Origin: Lewinella sp. W8 | Lineage (GTDB): Bacteria > Bacteroidota > Bacteroidia > Chitinophagales > Saprospiraceae | DNA: 64,000 nucleotides | Assembly: GCF_004375085.3 (NCBI RefSeq) | Contig: NZ_SNAQ03000012.1 | Location: 62,001-126,000 of the forward strand | Direction of reading: 5' to 3' | Part shown: positions 7,883 through 15,510 of the stretch, in pieces | How the letters are laid out: each line of letters opens with the position of its first letter | How positions within the stretch are numbered: position 1 is the first letter of the stretch | Notes under the pieces: generated by a model | What the model was told of the DNA's origin: nothing | The model's input: only the letters and a program-made list of their open reading frames with translations | The model's database searches: none | Position numbers and translations under genes: made by a program

Positions 7883-8200
7883 ATGACCACTATTCTACTT
7901 CAAGCCGGTGGCGGCTCCATGCTGACCAACGGCTTCTTCATGATTGCCATGCTCGTCGTACTGGTATTCTTCATGATCATCCCTCAGCGGAAGCGGGCCC
8001 GGGAACAAAAGACCTTCATGGAAGGACTCGCCAAGGGGCAGGAAGTGGTCACCGCCAGTGGCATCCTCGGCCGGATTGATAAGATTGAAGACAAGATTGT
8101 TACCATCAACGTGGGCAACAAGACGTACATTCGGGTAACCAAGAATGCGATTTCCAAGGAGTTAACCGATGCTATCTTTACTCAAAAGGCTGACGAATAA
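7883..8200 (+). CDS. yajC: Preprotein translocase subunit YajC
   Basis: The 105-residue protein has one transmembrane segment (about 13-33: LTNGFFMIAMLVVLVFFMII) followed by the YajC hallmark PQRKRAREQKTFMEGLAKGQEVVTASGILG. YajC associates with the SecDF complex in the inner membrane. The start ATG follows the DUF1573 stop by two bases. The open frame extends further 5' inside the DUF1573 gene, but that part is a shadow. The 3' end overlaps the next gene by 32 bases, which suggests translational coupling. Confidence 0.93.
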   Translation: MTTILLQAGGGSMLTNGFFMIAMLVVLVFFMIIPQRKRAREQKTFMEGLAKGQEVVTASGILGRIDKIEDKIVTINVGNKTYIRVTKNAISKELTDAIFTQKADE

Positions 8201-9152
8201 CAACCCGCTGCGGCAGATGGCGGAAACGGACCGTAAGGTGCTGGCCATCTGCATCGGTGCCGCCTTTATCTTTTGGCTCATCCTGAACCTCTCCCGGGAC
8301 TACAGCATCAGTCGGACGGTAGAAATTACCTATCAGGTGGACCCCGAGCGGGTCATCGCCGGCCGAGCTCCGGAAGTCGTGGACGTTCAGGTTGAGGGCC
8401 GGGGCTGGAACCTGCTCTGGGAAAGCCTGCGGCCGGGTAATCTTCCCGTCACGATTGATTTGCGCAATCAGGAAAATCTGCGGTTGACCGAAAACGACTT
8501 TTCCCTCAAGATCGACCGTAAACTCTCCAGCGGAGACCTGAAGGTGGGGTTCATGAATTTTGAACCCGTCAACATCCTCACCACCCCCAAGGAAGGCAAG
8601 CGCGTGCCCGTCCTGCCCCGCGTGACGGTGGACTTCGCCTCCGGTTATCTGGCGCCCCGGTCGGCCCGCATTACGCCGGATTCCATCACCATCAGCGGAT
8701 CCCTCGACGTGCTGGAGGAGGTCAATGAATGGGCCACCACAGAAGTGGTCCTCGAACGGGTTACCGATAACCTCCAACTTTCCCTGTCGCTGGCGGACCC
8801 TCCACCCGGCATCTCCCTGAGTCGCTCACAGATCGACTACCAGCTGGACGTTGAACCCTTCATTCAGGAAAAACTGATGGTCCCCGTCCGGACGATCAAT
8901 ACCCCTCAGGTCGATAGTTTTCGCATCTTCCCGGAGGAGGTGGAGGTGGTTGTGACGATCCCCAAAAGTGCTTATGGCTCCATCCGGCCGACCGACTTTT
9001 ACCTCGTAGCCGACCTGAGCACCTACGCACTGAGTGGCCGCCAGGCACAAATCCCCCTGACGCTTAATCGTAAGCCCACGAGCGCCATTGGCGTGCGCTT
9101 TAGCCCGAAGGCGATTGAGTATTCCGTCCTGGAAAAGCTGCGGCCCGACTAG
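8169..9152 (+). CDS. YbbR-like domain protein
   Basis: The 327-residue protein has an N-terminal transmembrane anchor (about 26-43: VLAICIGAAFIFWLILNL) followed by periplasmic YbbR-like beta-rich repeats (VDVQVEGRGWNLLWESLRPGNLPVTIDL; ISGSLDVLEEVNEWATTEV). In Firmicutes, YbbR/CdaR activates the diadenylate cyclase CdaA; in Bacteroidota the role is less clear. Clustering with yajC suggests an envelope role. The ATG at 8169 overlaps yajC by 32 bases; an internal ATG at 8217 is an alternative that still keeps the anchor. The stop overlaps the convergent caspase gene by four bases. Confidence 0.85.
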   Translation: MLSLLKRLTNNNPLRQMAETDRKVLAICIGAAFIFWLILNLSRDYSISRTVEITYQVDPERVIAGRAPEVVDVQVEGRGWNLLWESLRPGNLPVTIDLRNQENLRLTENDFSLKIDRKLSSGDLKVGFMNFEPVNILTTPKEGKRVPVLPRVTVDFASGYLAPRSARITPDSITISGSLDVLEEVNEWATTEVVLERVTDNLQLSLSLADPPPGISLSRSQIDYQLDVEPFIQEKLMVPVRTINTPQVDSFRIFPEEVEVVVTIPKSAYGSIRPTDFYLVADLSTYALSGRQAQIPLTLNRKPTSAIGVRFSPKAIEYSVLEKLRPD

Positions 9153-10816
9153 CGGCGACGAATGACCGCCACCGGCATATTGTCATCGTAGGTACCCGTG
9201 AGGGTGGGGGTTTGAATGTTCCCCGTGTAGCGGCGAACTTCCCGGTGCACGAAGCTGAACAGTTCATGGATGCCCACGAGTTGATCTCCGTTTTCGTCGG
9301 CTTCTCCCTTCATTCCCCGGATGAGGTAGTGACTGAAAATGCCGGACCGTAGCCCCCCGTCTTCCAGGCTGATTTCTTCCCCCTTGCTCGACAGCAGCAG
9401 GGCCGTAGAGGCCTGAGCGTTGTTCAGGGCCTGATAGTAGGCGTCCAGGGCACCATCTACGCCTCCCGAGCGCGCTGCGAGGTCCTGGGGCCCTCCGCCC
9501 GTCCGGCCTCCCAGACTCCCGCTATGGCAGGCGTCGGCGATGACCAGTTTATGGCGGGCCCGACTGGCCAGCAGCGCATCCCGGAGCTGATAATGCTCCA
9601 GACGGTTTTCAAAACCATCGTAGTCGACGGGCAGGAAAGCTCCCTGCAGGCCGTGGCCGCTGAAGTAGAACAGAATAACGTCGTTCTCGTCGGCCCGCTG
9701 GTACACCTCCCGCATGGAGAGAATGATGTTCCGGTGGGTGGCGTCATCATCGATGAGCACCTTCACCTGTTCGTCGGGCAGGGCACCCCCTTCCACGCTC
9801 TTCAGGAAAGCATACAGATGGTAGGCGTCGTCGTCGGTGTACTTCAGGGTCCGCATGTGATTGTAGCGCGCGGCCCCCACGACCACCGCCCAAATCTTGA
9901 CGGCGGGATCATAATCCGTGGCGACCTCCTGCACGGGGCGACCGGTGGCGGTGAAGAGTCGGCGGTAGAGCTGACCGCCCTTCCAGAGCCCTCCCTGAAT
10001 CTCGCCGTCGGCGTAGTACATGATGCCGAGGCCATCGGGTCGGTGCCCGGAGAAGCCACCGTGGTACAGATTACCGTTGTTGTACTGAACGCTGCCGTTG
10101 CCGGTGGGTACTTTATTGACAATCTTCCCGAAGAAGGTGGTGCCGTCCGGGTAGCGGTATTTTCCCCGACCGTCCGGACAGTTTCCGCCGGAGCAATCCG
10201 TGGCGGCGGCCATGTCTCCCTGGTAGCCCAGCAGCGACCAGTCGGCCTGGAACTCATCGTTGTCCCAGGTACCGGCCAGTTCGGATCCGTCGGCAAATTC
10301 CATCTTGCCCTCGCCGTGGCGGCGGTTGGACAGCCAGCTGCCCGTGTAGGTATCTCCGTTGGCGTAGTTCATCGTTCCCTGACCGGACATGATGGTGCCT
10401 TCCATCTCTCCGCGGTAAAAATCTTTGTTGGCGAAGGTGAATTCTGCGGTACCGCTCACCTTGTCAAAGGCCCAGAAAGCCTTCATCTGGCTGCCATTAG
10501 AGAAGGTAATGCTCCCTTCTCCGTGTCGTTTGCCCTGGTGAAATTCTCCGAAGTAGCTGGTGCCGTCAGCTTCCGTCAGCCGCCCCTTTCCTTCCTGCAG
10601 GGAGTTGCGCCAGTTGCCGACGTACATGGCGCCTCCCGGATAATTCAGGATGCCCATGCCGTGGAATTTACCGCGTTTAAAGTCGCCTTTATAAGTAGCG
10701 CCGTCGGGAAACCTAAAGGTACCCTTTCCGTTTTGGCAGTCGCCCTGAATACATCTTCCCTGGCCAAAAATGGGGAGGGCAAACAGGAGAGCAAGAAGGA
10801 CTAATGCAGGTTTCAT
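9149..10816 (-). CDS. Secreted MORN-repeat / caspase-like (C14) protein
   Basis: The 555-residue protein has a signal peptide (1-19, cut after IFGQ). About ten MORN-type repeats follow (residues 32-285, pattern Y.NGD.Y.G.W...RHG.G), in two blocks each opened by a CxxGxC motif (22-27 and about 208-213). A caspase-like domain spans about 307-553. The catalytic dyad is H388 in FYFSGHG and C430 in IADACHSG, typical of bacterial C14 metacaspase/caspase-like proteases. The signal peptide means the protease acts outside the cytoplasm. MORN repeats often contact membranes or lipids, so they may target it to an envelope surface. The substrate is unknown. It is convergent with ybbR and probably monocistronic. 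Confidence 0.9.
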   Translation of the reverse strand: MKPALVLLALLFALPIFGQGRCIQGDCQNGKGTFRFPDGATYKGDFKRGKFHGMGILNYPGGAMYVGNWRNSLQEGKGRLTEADGTSYFGEFHQGKRHGEGSITFSNGSQMKAFWAFDKVSGTAEFTFANKDFYRGEMEGTIMSGQGTMNYANGDTYTGSWLSNRRHGEGKMEFADGSELAGTWDNDEFQADWSLLGYQGDMAAATDCSGGNCPDGRGKYRYPDGTTFFGKIVNKVPTGNGSVQYNNGNLYHGGFSGHRPDGLGIMYYADGEIQGGLWKGGQLYRRLFTATGRPVQEVATDYDPAVKIWAVVVGAARYNHMRTLKYTDDDAYHLYAFLKSVEGGALPDEQVKVLIDDDATHRNIILSMREVYQRADENDVILFYFSGHGLQGAFLPVDYDGFENRLEHYQLRDALLASRARHKLVIADACHSGSLGGRTGGGPQDLAARSGGVDGALDAYYQALNNAQASTALLLSSKGEEISLEDGGLRSGIFSHYLIRGMKGEADENGDQLVGIHELFSFVHREVRRYTGNIQTPTLTGTYDDNMPVAVIRRR

Positions 10817-11264
10817 GTTTCTGGGATTTCAAATTGGTACTGTAGATAGAGCTCGGTGTTCATAATAACGGTAGTAGTATAGCTGTGAAGTGGCCCTAAA
10901 AATTGCCCCCCAAAATCTTAATGTTTCCCTACAATGAGGGAACGGTCTTTTCGCGACGGTTTCCGGCCGCAGGGCAATAGAATGAGGGAAATTGAGCGGA
11001 AGGGTTTTAACGTTCTTAACGTACCCCTTTCCGGGGCCTTAACGTTAACATTTTGACGGGATCAGGAGATGGAGCGAAATGGATTGATTTGGGCATGGCT
11101 GCGGGTGCCGCGTGGTGCCCGTGCGGCCGTGTTCCGAGGATCCAAAAGGAGGGGCGCTAACGCACTGGTTCATATAAACTTAACGGGACTGAACTTCCGG
11201 GGGGGCTTACACTTTATATCTTTTTACTTAACATTGCACTTTCTAGGAAATTCCCCCAGCACCC
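10817..11264. other. Intergenic region with three TTAACGT motifs
   Basis: 448 bases between divergent genes. TTAACGT occurs at 11007-11013, 11016-11022 and 11039-11045, the first and third extended to TTAACGTT, and may be binding sites for a regulator of glgE or the caspase gene. A small plus-strand frame at 11069-11287 has no features of a real gene. Confidence 0.4.
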
Positions 11265-13199
11265 ATGCAGAATCGCAGCGTAATTGATCACGTTTCTCCG
11301 CAGATAAACAACGGCCGTTTTCCCATCCAGCGCGTCGTCGGTGAGCGCGTACACGTTACGGCCAGCATCTTTGGTGATGGCCATGATTACCTGCGGGCGG
11401 TCGTGGAGTTCAAGGCTCCTAAAGCACGGACCTGGTCGGCCGTGGAAATGGAGGAGCACGGAAATGATCACTGGTCGGCGACCTTTCAGGTGCTCGAGCG
11501 CGGTGTCCACAAATACCGACTGGTATCCTGGGTGGATCACCTGCTCACCTGGTACCGGGGCTTCAAGAAAAAGCAGGCCGACGGCCAGGACATGGGCGTC
11601 GAGCTCACCATCGGTGCCAACCTGCTCACGGCGGTGATGAAAAAGCTGCCGAAGAATAAGCAAAAACCCGTCCGGGAGGCCATCCAGCTTCTGGGAAGCG
11701 ACGACCAAAAGGAAGCCGTTACCTACGTGCTCAGCCCAGCCTTTGCCGAGATCATTGATCGCTACCCCCTGCGGCAGCATGAGACCGTCTATGACCACGA
11801 CCTGCGCATCAAAGTAGGCCGGTTGAAGGAACGCTTCAGTACCTGGTACGAACTGTTTCCCCGCTCGGCCTCCCCGGATGTCGAGCGTCCCGGGACTTTC
11901 CGGGACGTGGAGGCCCTCCTGCCCCGCATTGAAGAATTCGGATTTGACGTGCTCTATATGCCGCCGGTGCACCCCATCGGTCGCCGTAACCGTAAGGGCC
12001 GTAATAATGCCGTTAACGCCATGGAGGGGGAGCCCGGTAGCCCCTGGGCCATCGGCGCCGCCGAGGGCGGCCATAAGGCCATCCTCCCCGAGTTGGGCAA
12101 CATTGACGATTACCAGCAACTGATCAAAAAGGCGGCCGCTTACGACATCGAGGTCGCCCTGGACCTGGCCTTCCAGTGTGCCCCCGATCACCCCTACATC
12201 GAAGAACACCCGGAGTGGTTCATCTGGCGCCCCGACGGAACGATTATGTACGCGGAAAATCCGCCAAAGAAGTACCAGGATATCGTGCCCATCAATTTTG
12301 AGACGGAAGACTGGAAAGCCCTCTGGGAGGAGCTGCTCAGCGTCGTCCTGTACTGGTGTAAGGCCGGCATCAAGATTTTCCGGGTAGACAATCCACACAC
12401 CAAACCCTACCGGTTCTGGGAGTACATCATCGAGGAGACCCATAAGAAATATCCGGACACCATCTTCCTGGCCGAAGCATTCACCCGGCCGGCGATCATG
12501 GCCGAACTGGCCAAGCGTGGTTACCAGCAGAGCTACACCTATTTCACCTGGCGGACCACCCCCGGAGAAATGCGGGAATACCTCGAAGAGCTGACTACCA
12601 CCGAGCTGAAGGACATCATGCAACCAAATTTCTGGCCCAATACGCCCGATATTCTGGCCTACGAAATGATGGGCGCCAATGTCAATCAGTTCCTCAAGCG
12701 ATTGCTGCTGGCCTCCACGCTGTCCAGTTGTTACGGACTCTATGGCCCCAGCTACGAACTGATGGAAAACCGGGGGAACACCAACGGTAAGGAAGAATAC
12801 TACGATTCGGAGAAGTATATGGTCCGCCACTACGACTGGTCCTACCGGAACCGGATTACGGATATGTACACCAAAATCAACCGCATCCGGAAAGAAAACG
12901 CGGCCCTGCAGCAGACCAATAATATTCGCTTCACGGGATCTGACAACCCCAACTTGTTGAGCTACGTCAAGTACACCGACGAACGGGACAACCTGATCTG
13001 GACGATCGTCAACTTCGATCAGCACAACCGACAGGCCGGCCACGTCTTCGTACCCCGGGACCTCCTGACGGGCAATGGCTTCCGGGTCACGGATCTCCTC
13101 ACCGGTAACCAGTACTGGTGGAATGGCGAAAGAAACTACGTGGACCTCGATCCGCATCACCAGTCAGGACACGTTTTCCTGGTGGAAACGGCGGGCTAG
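11265..13199 (+). CDS. glgE: Alpha-1,4-glucan:maltose-1-phosphate maltosyltransferase
   Basis: The 644-residue GH13_3 enzyme transfers maltosyl units from maltose-1-phosphate onto alpha-1,4-glucans. An N-terminal domain (1-190: NNGRFPIQRVVGERVHVTASIFGDGHD) matches the GlgE N-terminal region. The TIM barrel carries the phosphate/ring motif VHPIGRRNRKGRNN (235-249), the nucleophile D375 in GIKIFRVDNPHTKP and the acid/base E404 in IFLAEAFTRP; TPDIL is present further on. The length is usual for the family. No trehalose synthase (treS), maltokinase or branching enzyme gene adjoins it, so its substrate supply must be encoded elsewhere. The start ATG gives the family N-terminus. Confidence 0.95.
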   Translation: MQNRSVIDHVSPQINNGRFPIQRVVGERVHVTASIFGDGHDYLRAVVEFKAPKARTWSAVEMEEHGNDHWSATFQVLERGVHKYRLVSWVDHLLTWYRGFKKKQADGQDMGVELTIGANLLTAVMKKLPKNKQKPVREAIQLLGSDDQKEAVTYVLSPAFAEIIDRYPLRQHETVYDHDLRIKVGRLKERFSTWYELFPRSASPDVERPGTFRDVEALLPRIEEFGFDVLYMPPVHPIGRRNRKGRNNAVNAMEGEPGSPWAIGAAEGGHKAILPELGNIDDYQQLIKKAAAYDIEVALDLAFQCAPDHPYIEEHPEWFIWRPDGTIMYAENPPKKYQDIVPINFETEDWKALWEELLSVVLYWCKAGIKIFRVDNPHTKPYRFWEYIIEETHKKYPDTIFLAEAFTRPAIMAELAKRGYQQSYTYFTWRTTPGEMREYLEELTTTELKDIMQPNFWPNTPDILAYEMMGANVNQFLKRLLLASTLSSCYGLYGPSYELMENRGNTNGKEEYYDSEKYMVRHYDWSYRNRITDMYTKINRIRKENAALQQTNNIRFTGSDNPNLLSYVKYTDERDNLIWTIVNFDQHNRQAGHVFVPRDLLTGNGFRVTDLLTGNQYWWNGERNYVDLDPHHQSGHVFLVETAG

Positions 13200-13268
13200 G
13201 GTTGTTTCCTTTACTCCCTCCCGGAGAACACATATCTGATCTAAATTAGCGAAAATTCGCTATTGTCA

Positions 13269-13300
13269 TTTGGCTACAATTAGCGGGGCTGCTACCTTTG
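13269..13300 (+). promoter_or_regulatory. Promoter of the Fe-S oxidoreductase operon
   Basis: TTTG (13269-13272), 20 bases, TACCTTTG (13293-13300): both Bacteroidota elements at canonical spacing. The predicted start of transcription falls almost on the ATG at 13306. A 16-base near-palindrome TAGCGAAAATTCGCTA lies just upstream (13247-13262) and could be an operator. Confidence 0.55.
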
Positions 13301-13305
13301 GCAGC

Positions 13306-14652
13306 ATGCTACAGTCGATTGTTTTCAGCCTGGTCTCCATCCTGGCCCTCGGGTATGCTTTCTTTCAGTTTCGAAAGGTTTATCAGAACATCATGCTTGG
13401 CGAGGCGGAGGAGCTGGCGGGCCCTGCTGCCGACCGTTGGCGAAACATGACCCTGGTGGCGCTGGGACAGAAGAAAATGTTCAAGCGCCTGATTCCCGCC
13501 GTTCTGCACTTTGCCCTTTACGTCGCCTTCGTCTTCACCCAGATTGAACTCATCGAGATATTCATCGATGGGGTATTCGGCGTACATCGCTGGTTTGTGG
13601 ATAAACTCGGGCCGCTTTACAACGTCATCATCAGCACCATTGAGGTGCTATCCGTGCTGGCCTTCGTGGCTACCCTGATCTTCCTCATTCGCCGTAATGC
13701 CCTGCGGATTCCCCGGTTCCGAAAACCCGAAATGAAGGGCTGGCCCGAACTGGATGCCAACCTCATCCTGATCTTCGAAATCATCCTGCTCATCTGCATC
13801 TTCACCATGAACGGGACGGATGCGGTGTTGCAGACCATGGATCCGGAGCACTATCCGGCTACCAACTTCGCCGTGACGTCCTGGCTGGGCCCCGCAATCT
13901 TTGGCGGCATGGAAGAAGGAACCCTGAAAATTCTGGAGCGGATCGGTTGGTGGGGTCACATTCTGATGGTATTCCTCTTCCTCAATTACCTGCCCAAATC
14001 CAAGCACCTGCATATTCTGCTGGCCTTTCCCAATACGTACTTCGCCCGGCTCAAGCCCAAGGGGGAAATGCTGAACATGCCCGAAGTCATGAACGAGGTC
14101 AAATCCATGATGGGCCTCGGTGATCCCGATGCTCCCGAGCCGGACATGAACGCGGAACTGCCGGAGTTCGGAGCTAACGACATCCTCGGCATGAGCCGTA
14201 TCGATTTGCTGGGCGCCTATTCCTGTACGGAATGCGGCCGCTGCACCAGTGTGTGTCCGGCCAACATCACGGGCAAAAAGCTCAGTCCCCGGAAAATTGT
14301 CATGGACGTCAGGGACCGCACGGAGGAGGTGGGCGAAAAGATTCGTTCCGGAAATGCTGAATTCGCCAAAGATGATTCTCAGCCCCTAAGCGTAGACAAC
14401 TTTGACGACGGAAAAACCCTCTGGGACTACATCAGCCGGGAGGAAATCCACGCCTGTACCACCTGCAATGCCTGCGTGGAAGCCTGTCCGGTACTGATCA
14501 ATCCACTGGAAATGATCACCAAGCTGCGGCGTCACGAAATTCTCACCGAAGCGGCTGGTCCCCAGGATTGGCTTCCCCTTTTCAACTCAATCGAAAACCA
14601 GCAACGGGCGTGGAGCGTCGGCACTGACCGGACGGCCTGGGCACAGGAGTAA
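13306..14652 (+). CDS. Membrane-bound Fe-S oxidoreductase subunit (two 4Fe-4S ferredoxin sites)
   Basis: About 448 residues with several membrane segments in the first 230 residues (MLQSIVFSLVSILALGYAFF; LIPAVLHFALYVAFVFTQIELI; NVIISTIEVLSVLAFVATLIFLI; LILIFEIILLICIF). A cytoplasmic domain with two CxxCxxCxxxCP clusters follows (CTECGRCTSVCP, CTTCNACVEACP). The architecture resembles an HdrE/DsrM-like membrane part fused to an HdrC-type ferredoxin domain. Such proteins move electrons between quinones and soluble partners. A TTG at 13270 would lengthen the protein by 12 residues, but the promoter boxes overlap it, so the ATG at 13306 is preferred. The next gene, 14 bases on, encodes the cysteine-rich partner. 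Confidence 0.87.
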   Translation: MLQSIVFSLVSILALGYAFFQFRKVYQNIMLGEAEELAGPAADRWRNMTLVALGQKKMFKRLIPAVLHFALYVAFVFTQIELIEIFIDGVFGVHRWFVDKLGPLYNVIISTIEVLSVLAFVATLIFLIRRNALRIPRFRKPEMKGWPELDANLILIFEIILLICIFTMNGTDAVLQTMDPEHYPATNFAVTSWLGPAIFGGMEEGTLKILERIGWWGHILMVFLFLNYLPKSKHLHILLAFPNTYFARLKPKGEMLNMPEVMNEVKSMMGLGDPDAPEPDMNAELPEFGANDILGMSRIDLLGAYSCTECGRCTSVCPANITGKKLSPRKIVMDVRDRTEEVGEKIRSGNAEFAKDDSQPLSVDNFDDGKTLWDYISREEIHACTTCNACVEACPVLINPLEMITKLRRHEILTEAAGPQDWLPLFNSIENQQRAWSVGTDRTAWAQE

Positions 14653-14666
14653 ATTCCCCCTCAATT

Positions 14667-15446
14667 ATGACGGTAAAGACAATGGCCGAATTCGCGGCCG
14701 AGAATAAAGAACCGGAAATTCTTTTTTGGGTAGGCTGCGCGGGAAGCTTCGATGACCGGGCCCAGAAAATCACCCGGGCCTTTGCGGAAATCCTCACCGC
14801 GGCAAACATCGAGTTTGCGGTGCTGGGTAACGAAGAGGCCTGTACCGGAGACCCCGCCCGCCGGGCGGGCAATGAGTTCCTGTTCCAGATGGTGGCCCTC
14901 CAGAATATTGAGACCCTCAATATGTACAAGGTGAAGAAGATGGTGACGGCCTGCCCACATTGCTTCAACACCATCAAGAACGAGTACCCGGCCCTGGGCG
15001 GACACTACGATATCGTCCACCACACCCAGTTGTTGCAGGAACTGATCAACGAGGGTCGGATCAAAATGACCGGAGGCGGTGCCTTCAAGGGGAAACGCAT
15101 CACTTACCACGATAGCTGCTACCTCGGGCGCGCTAACGGCGTCTACGAAGCCCCCCGCGACGTACTCAAATCCCTGGACGGCCAACTGGTGGAACTGAAG
15201 CGCAGTAAAACCAATGGTCTCTGCTGCGGCGCCGGAGGCGCCCAGATGTGGAAGGAAGACGAACCCGGCGAGAAGCGCATCAACATGGAACGCATCGACG
15301 AAGCCCTCGGGGTGCAACCCGACATTATCGCCGTCAACTGTCCCTTCTGTATGACCATGATGTCCGATGGCGTTACGGCCAAGGAAAAGCAGGAGAGCGT
15401 CATGGTTTATGACCTGAGCGAACTCATTGTGCAGGGGATGAAGTAG
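14667..15446 (+). CDS. CCG-domain (HdrB/GlpC-like) Fe-S protein
   Basis: The 259-residue protein has two cysteine-rich CCG domains. The first (about 20-110) includes FWVGCAGSFD, a lone EACTGDPARR and TACPHCFNT; the second (about 150-245) has HDSCYLGR, LCCGAGGAQMW and NCPFCMTMM. CCG domains bind an unusual 4Fe-4S cluster and occur in heterodisulfide reductase subunit B, the glycolate and lactate oxidases and related complexes. It forms an operon with the preceding membrane ferredoxin subunit, together a likely two-subunit redox complex. The physiological substrate cannot be told from sequence. It is followed by a heptamer repeat array, which may end the transcript. Confidence 0.9.
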   Translation: MTVKTMAEFAAENKEPEILFWVGCAGSFDDRAQKITRAFAEILTAANIEFAVLGNEEACTGDPARRAGNEFLFQMVALQNIETLNMYKVKKMVTACPHCFNTIKNEYPALGGHYDIVHHTQLLQELINEGRIKMTGGGAFKGKRITYHDSCYLGRANGVYEAPRDVLKSLDGQLVELKRSKTNGLCCGAGGAQMWKEDEPGEKRINMERIDEALGVQPDIIAVNCPFCMTMMSDGVTAKEKQESVMVYDLSELIVQGMK

Positions 15447-15458
15447 GTGCTGGGTACT

Positions 15459-15510
15459 GGTTGCTAGTTGCTAGTTGCTGGTTGCTCTGGTTGCTGGTTG
15501 CTGGTTGGCT
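15459..15510. repeat. GGTTGCT heptamer tandem repeat between convergent genes
   Basis: About seven copies of the heptamer GGTTGCT (with AGTTGCT variants and one 2-base slip) fill the gap between the HdrB-like gene and the M20 amidohydrolase. The last copy touches the amidohydrolase stop codon. The same heptamer occurs in triplets at 45393 and 45488. Confidence 0.85.

Noticed and set aside
11069-11287. 72-codon plus-strand frame before glgE
   Set aside because: It overlaps the glgE start, has no recognisable domain and a composition unlike real genes.
11214-13160. 648-codon open frame on the minus strand across glgE
   Set aside because: It lies fully opposite a clear GlgE gene; long antisense frames are common in GC-rich coding DNA and this one has no domain or start context.
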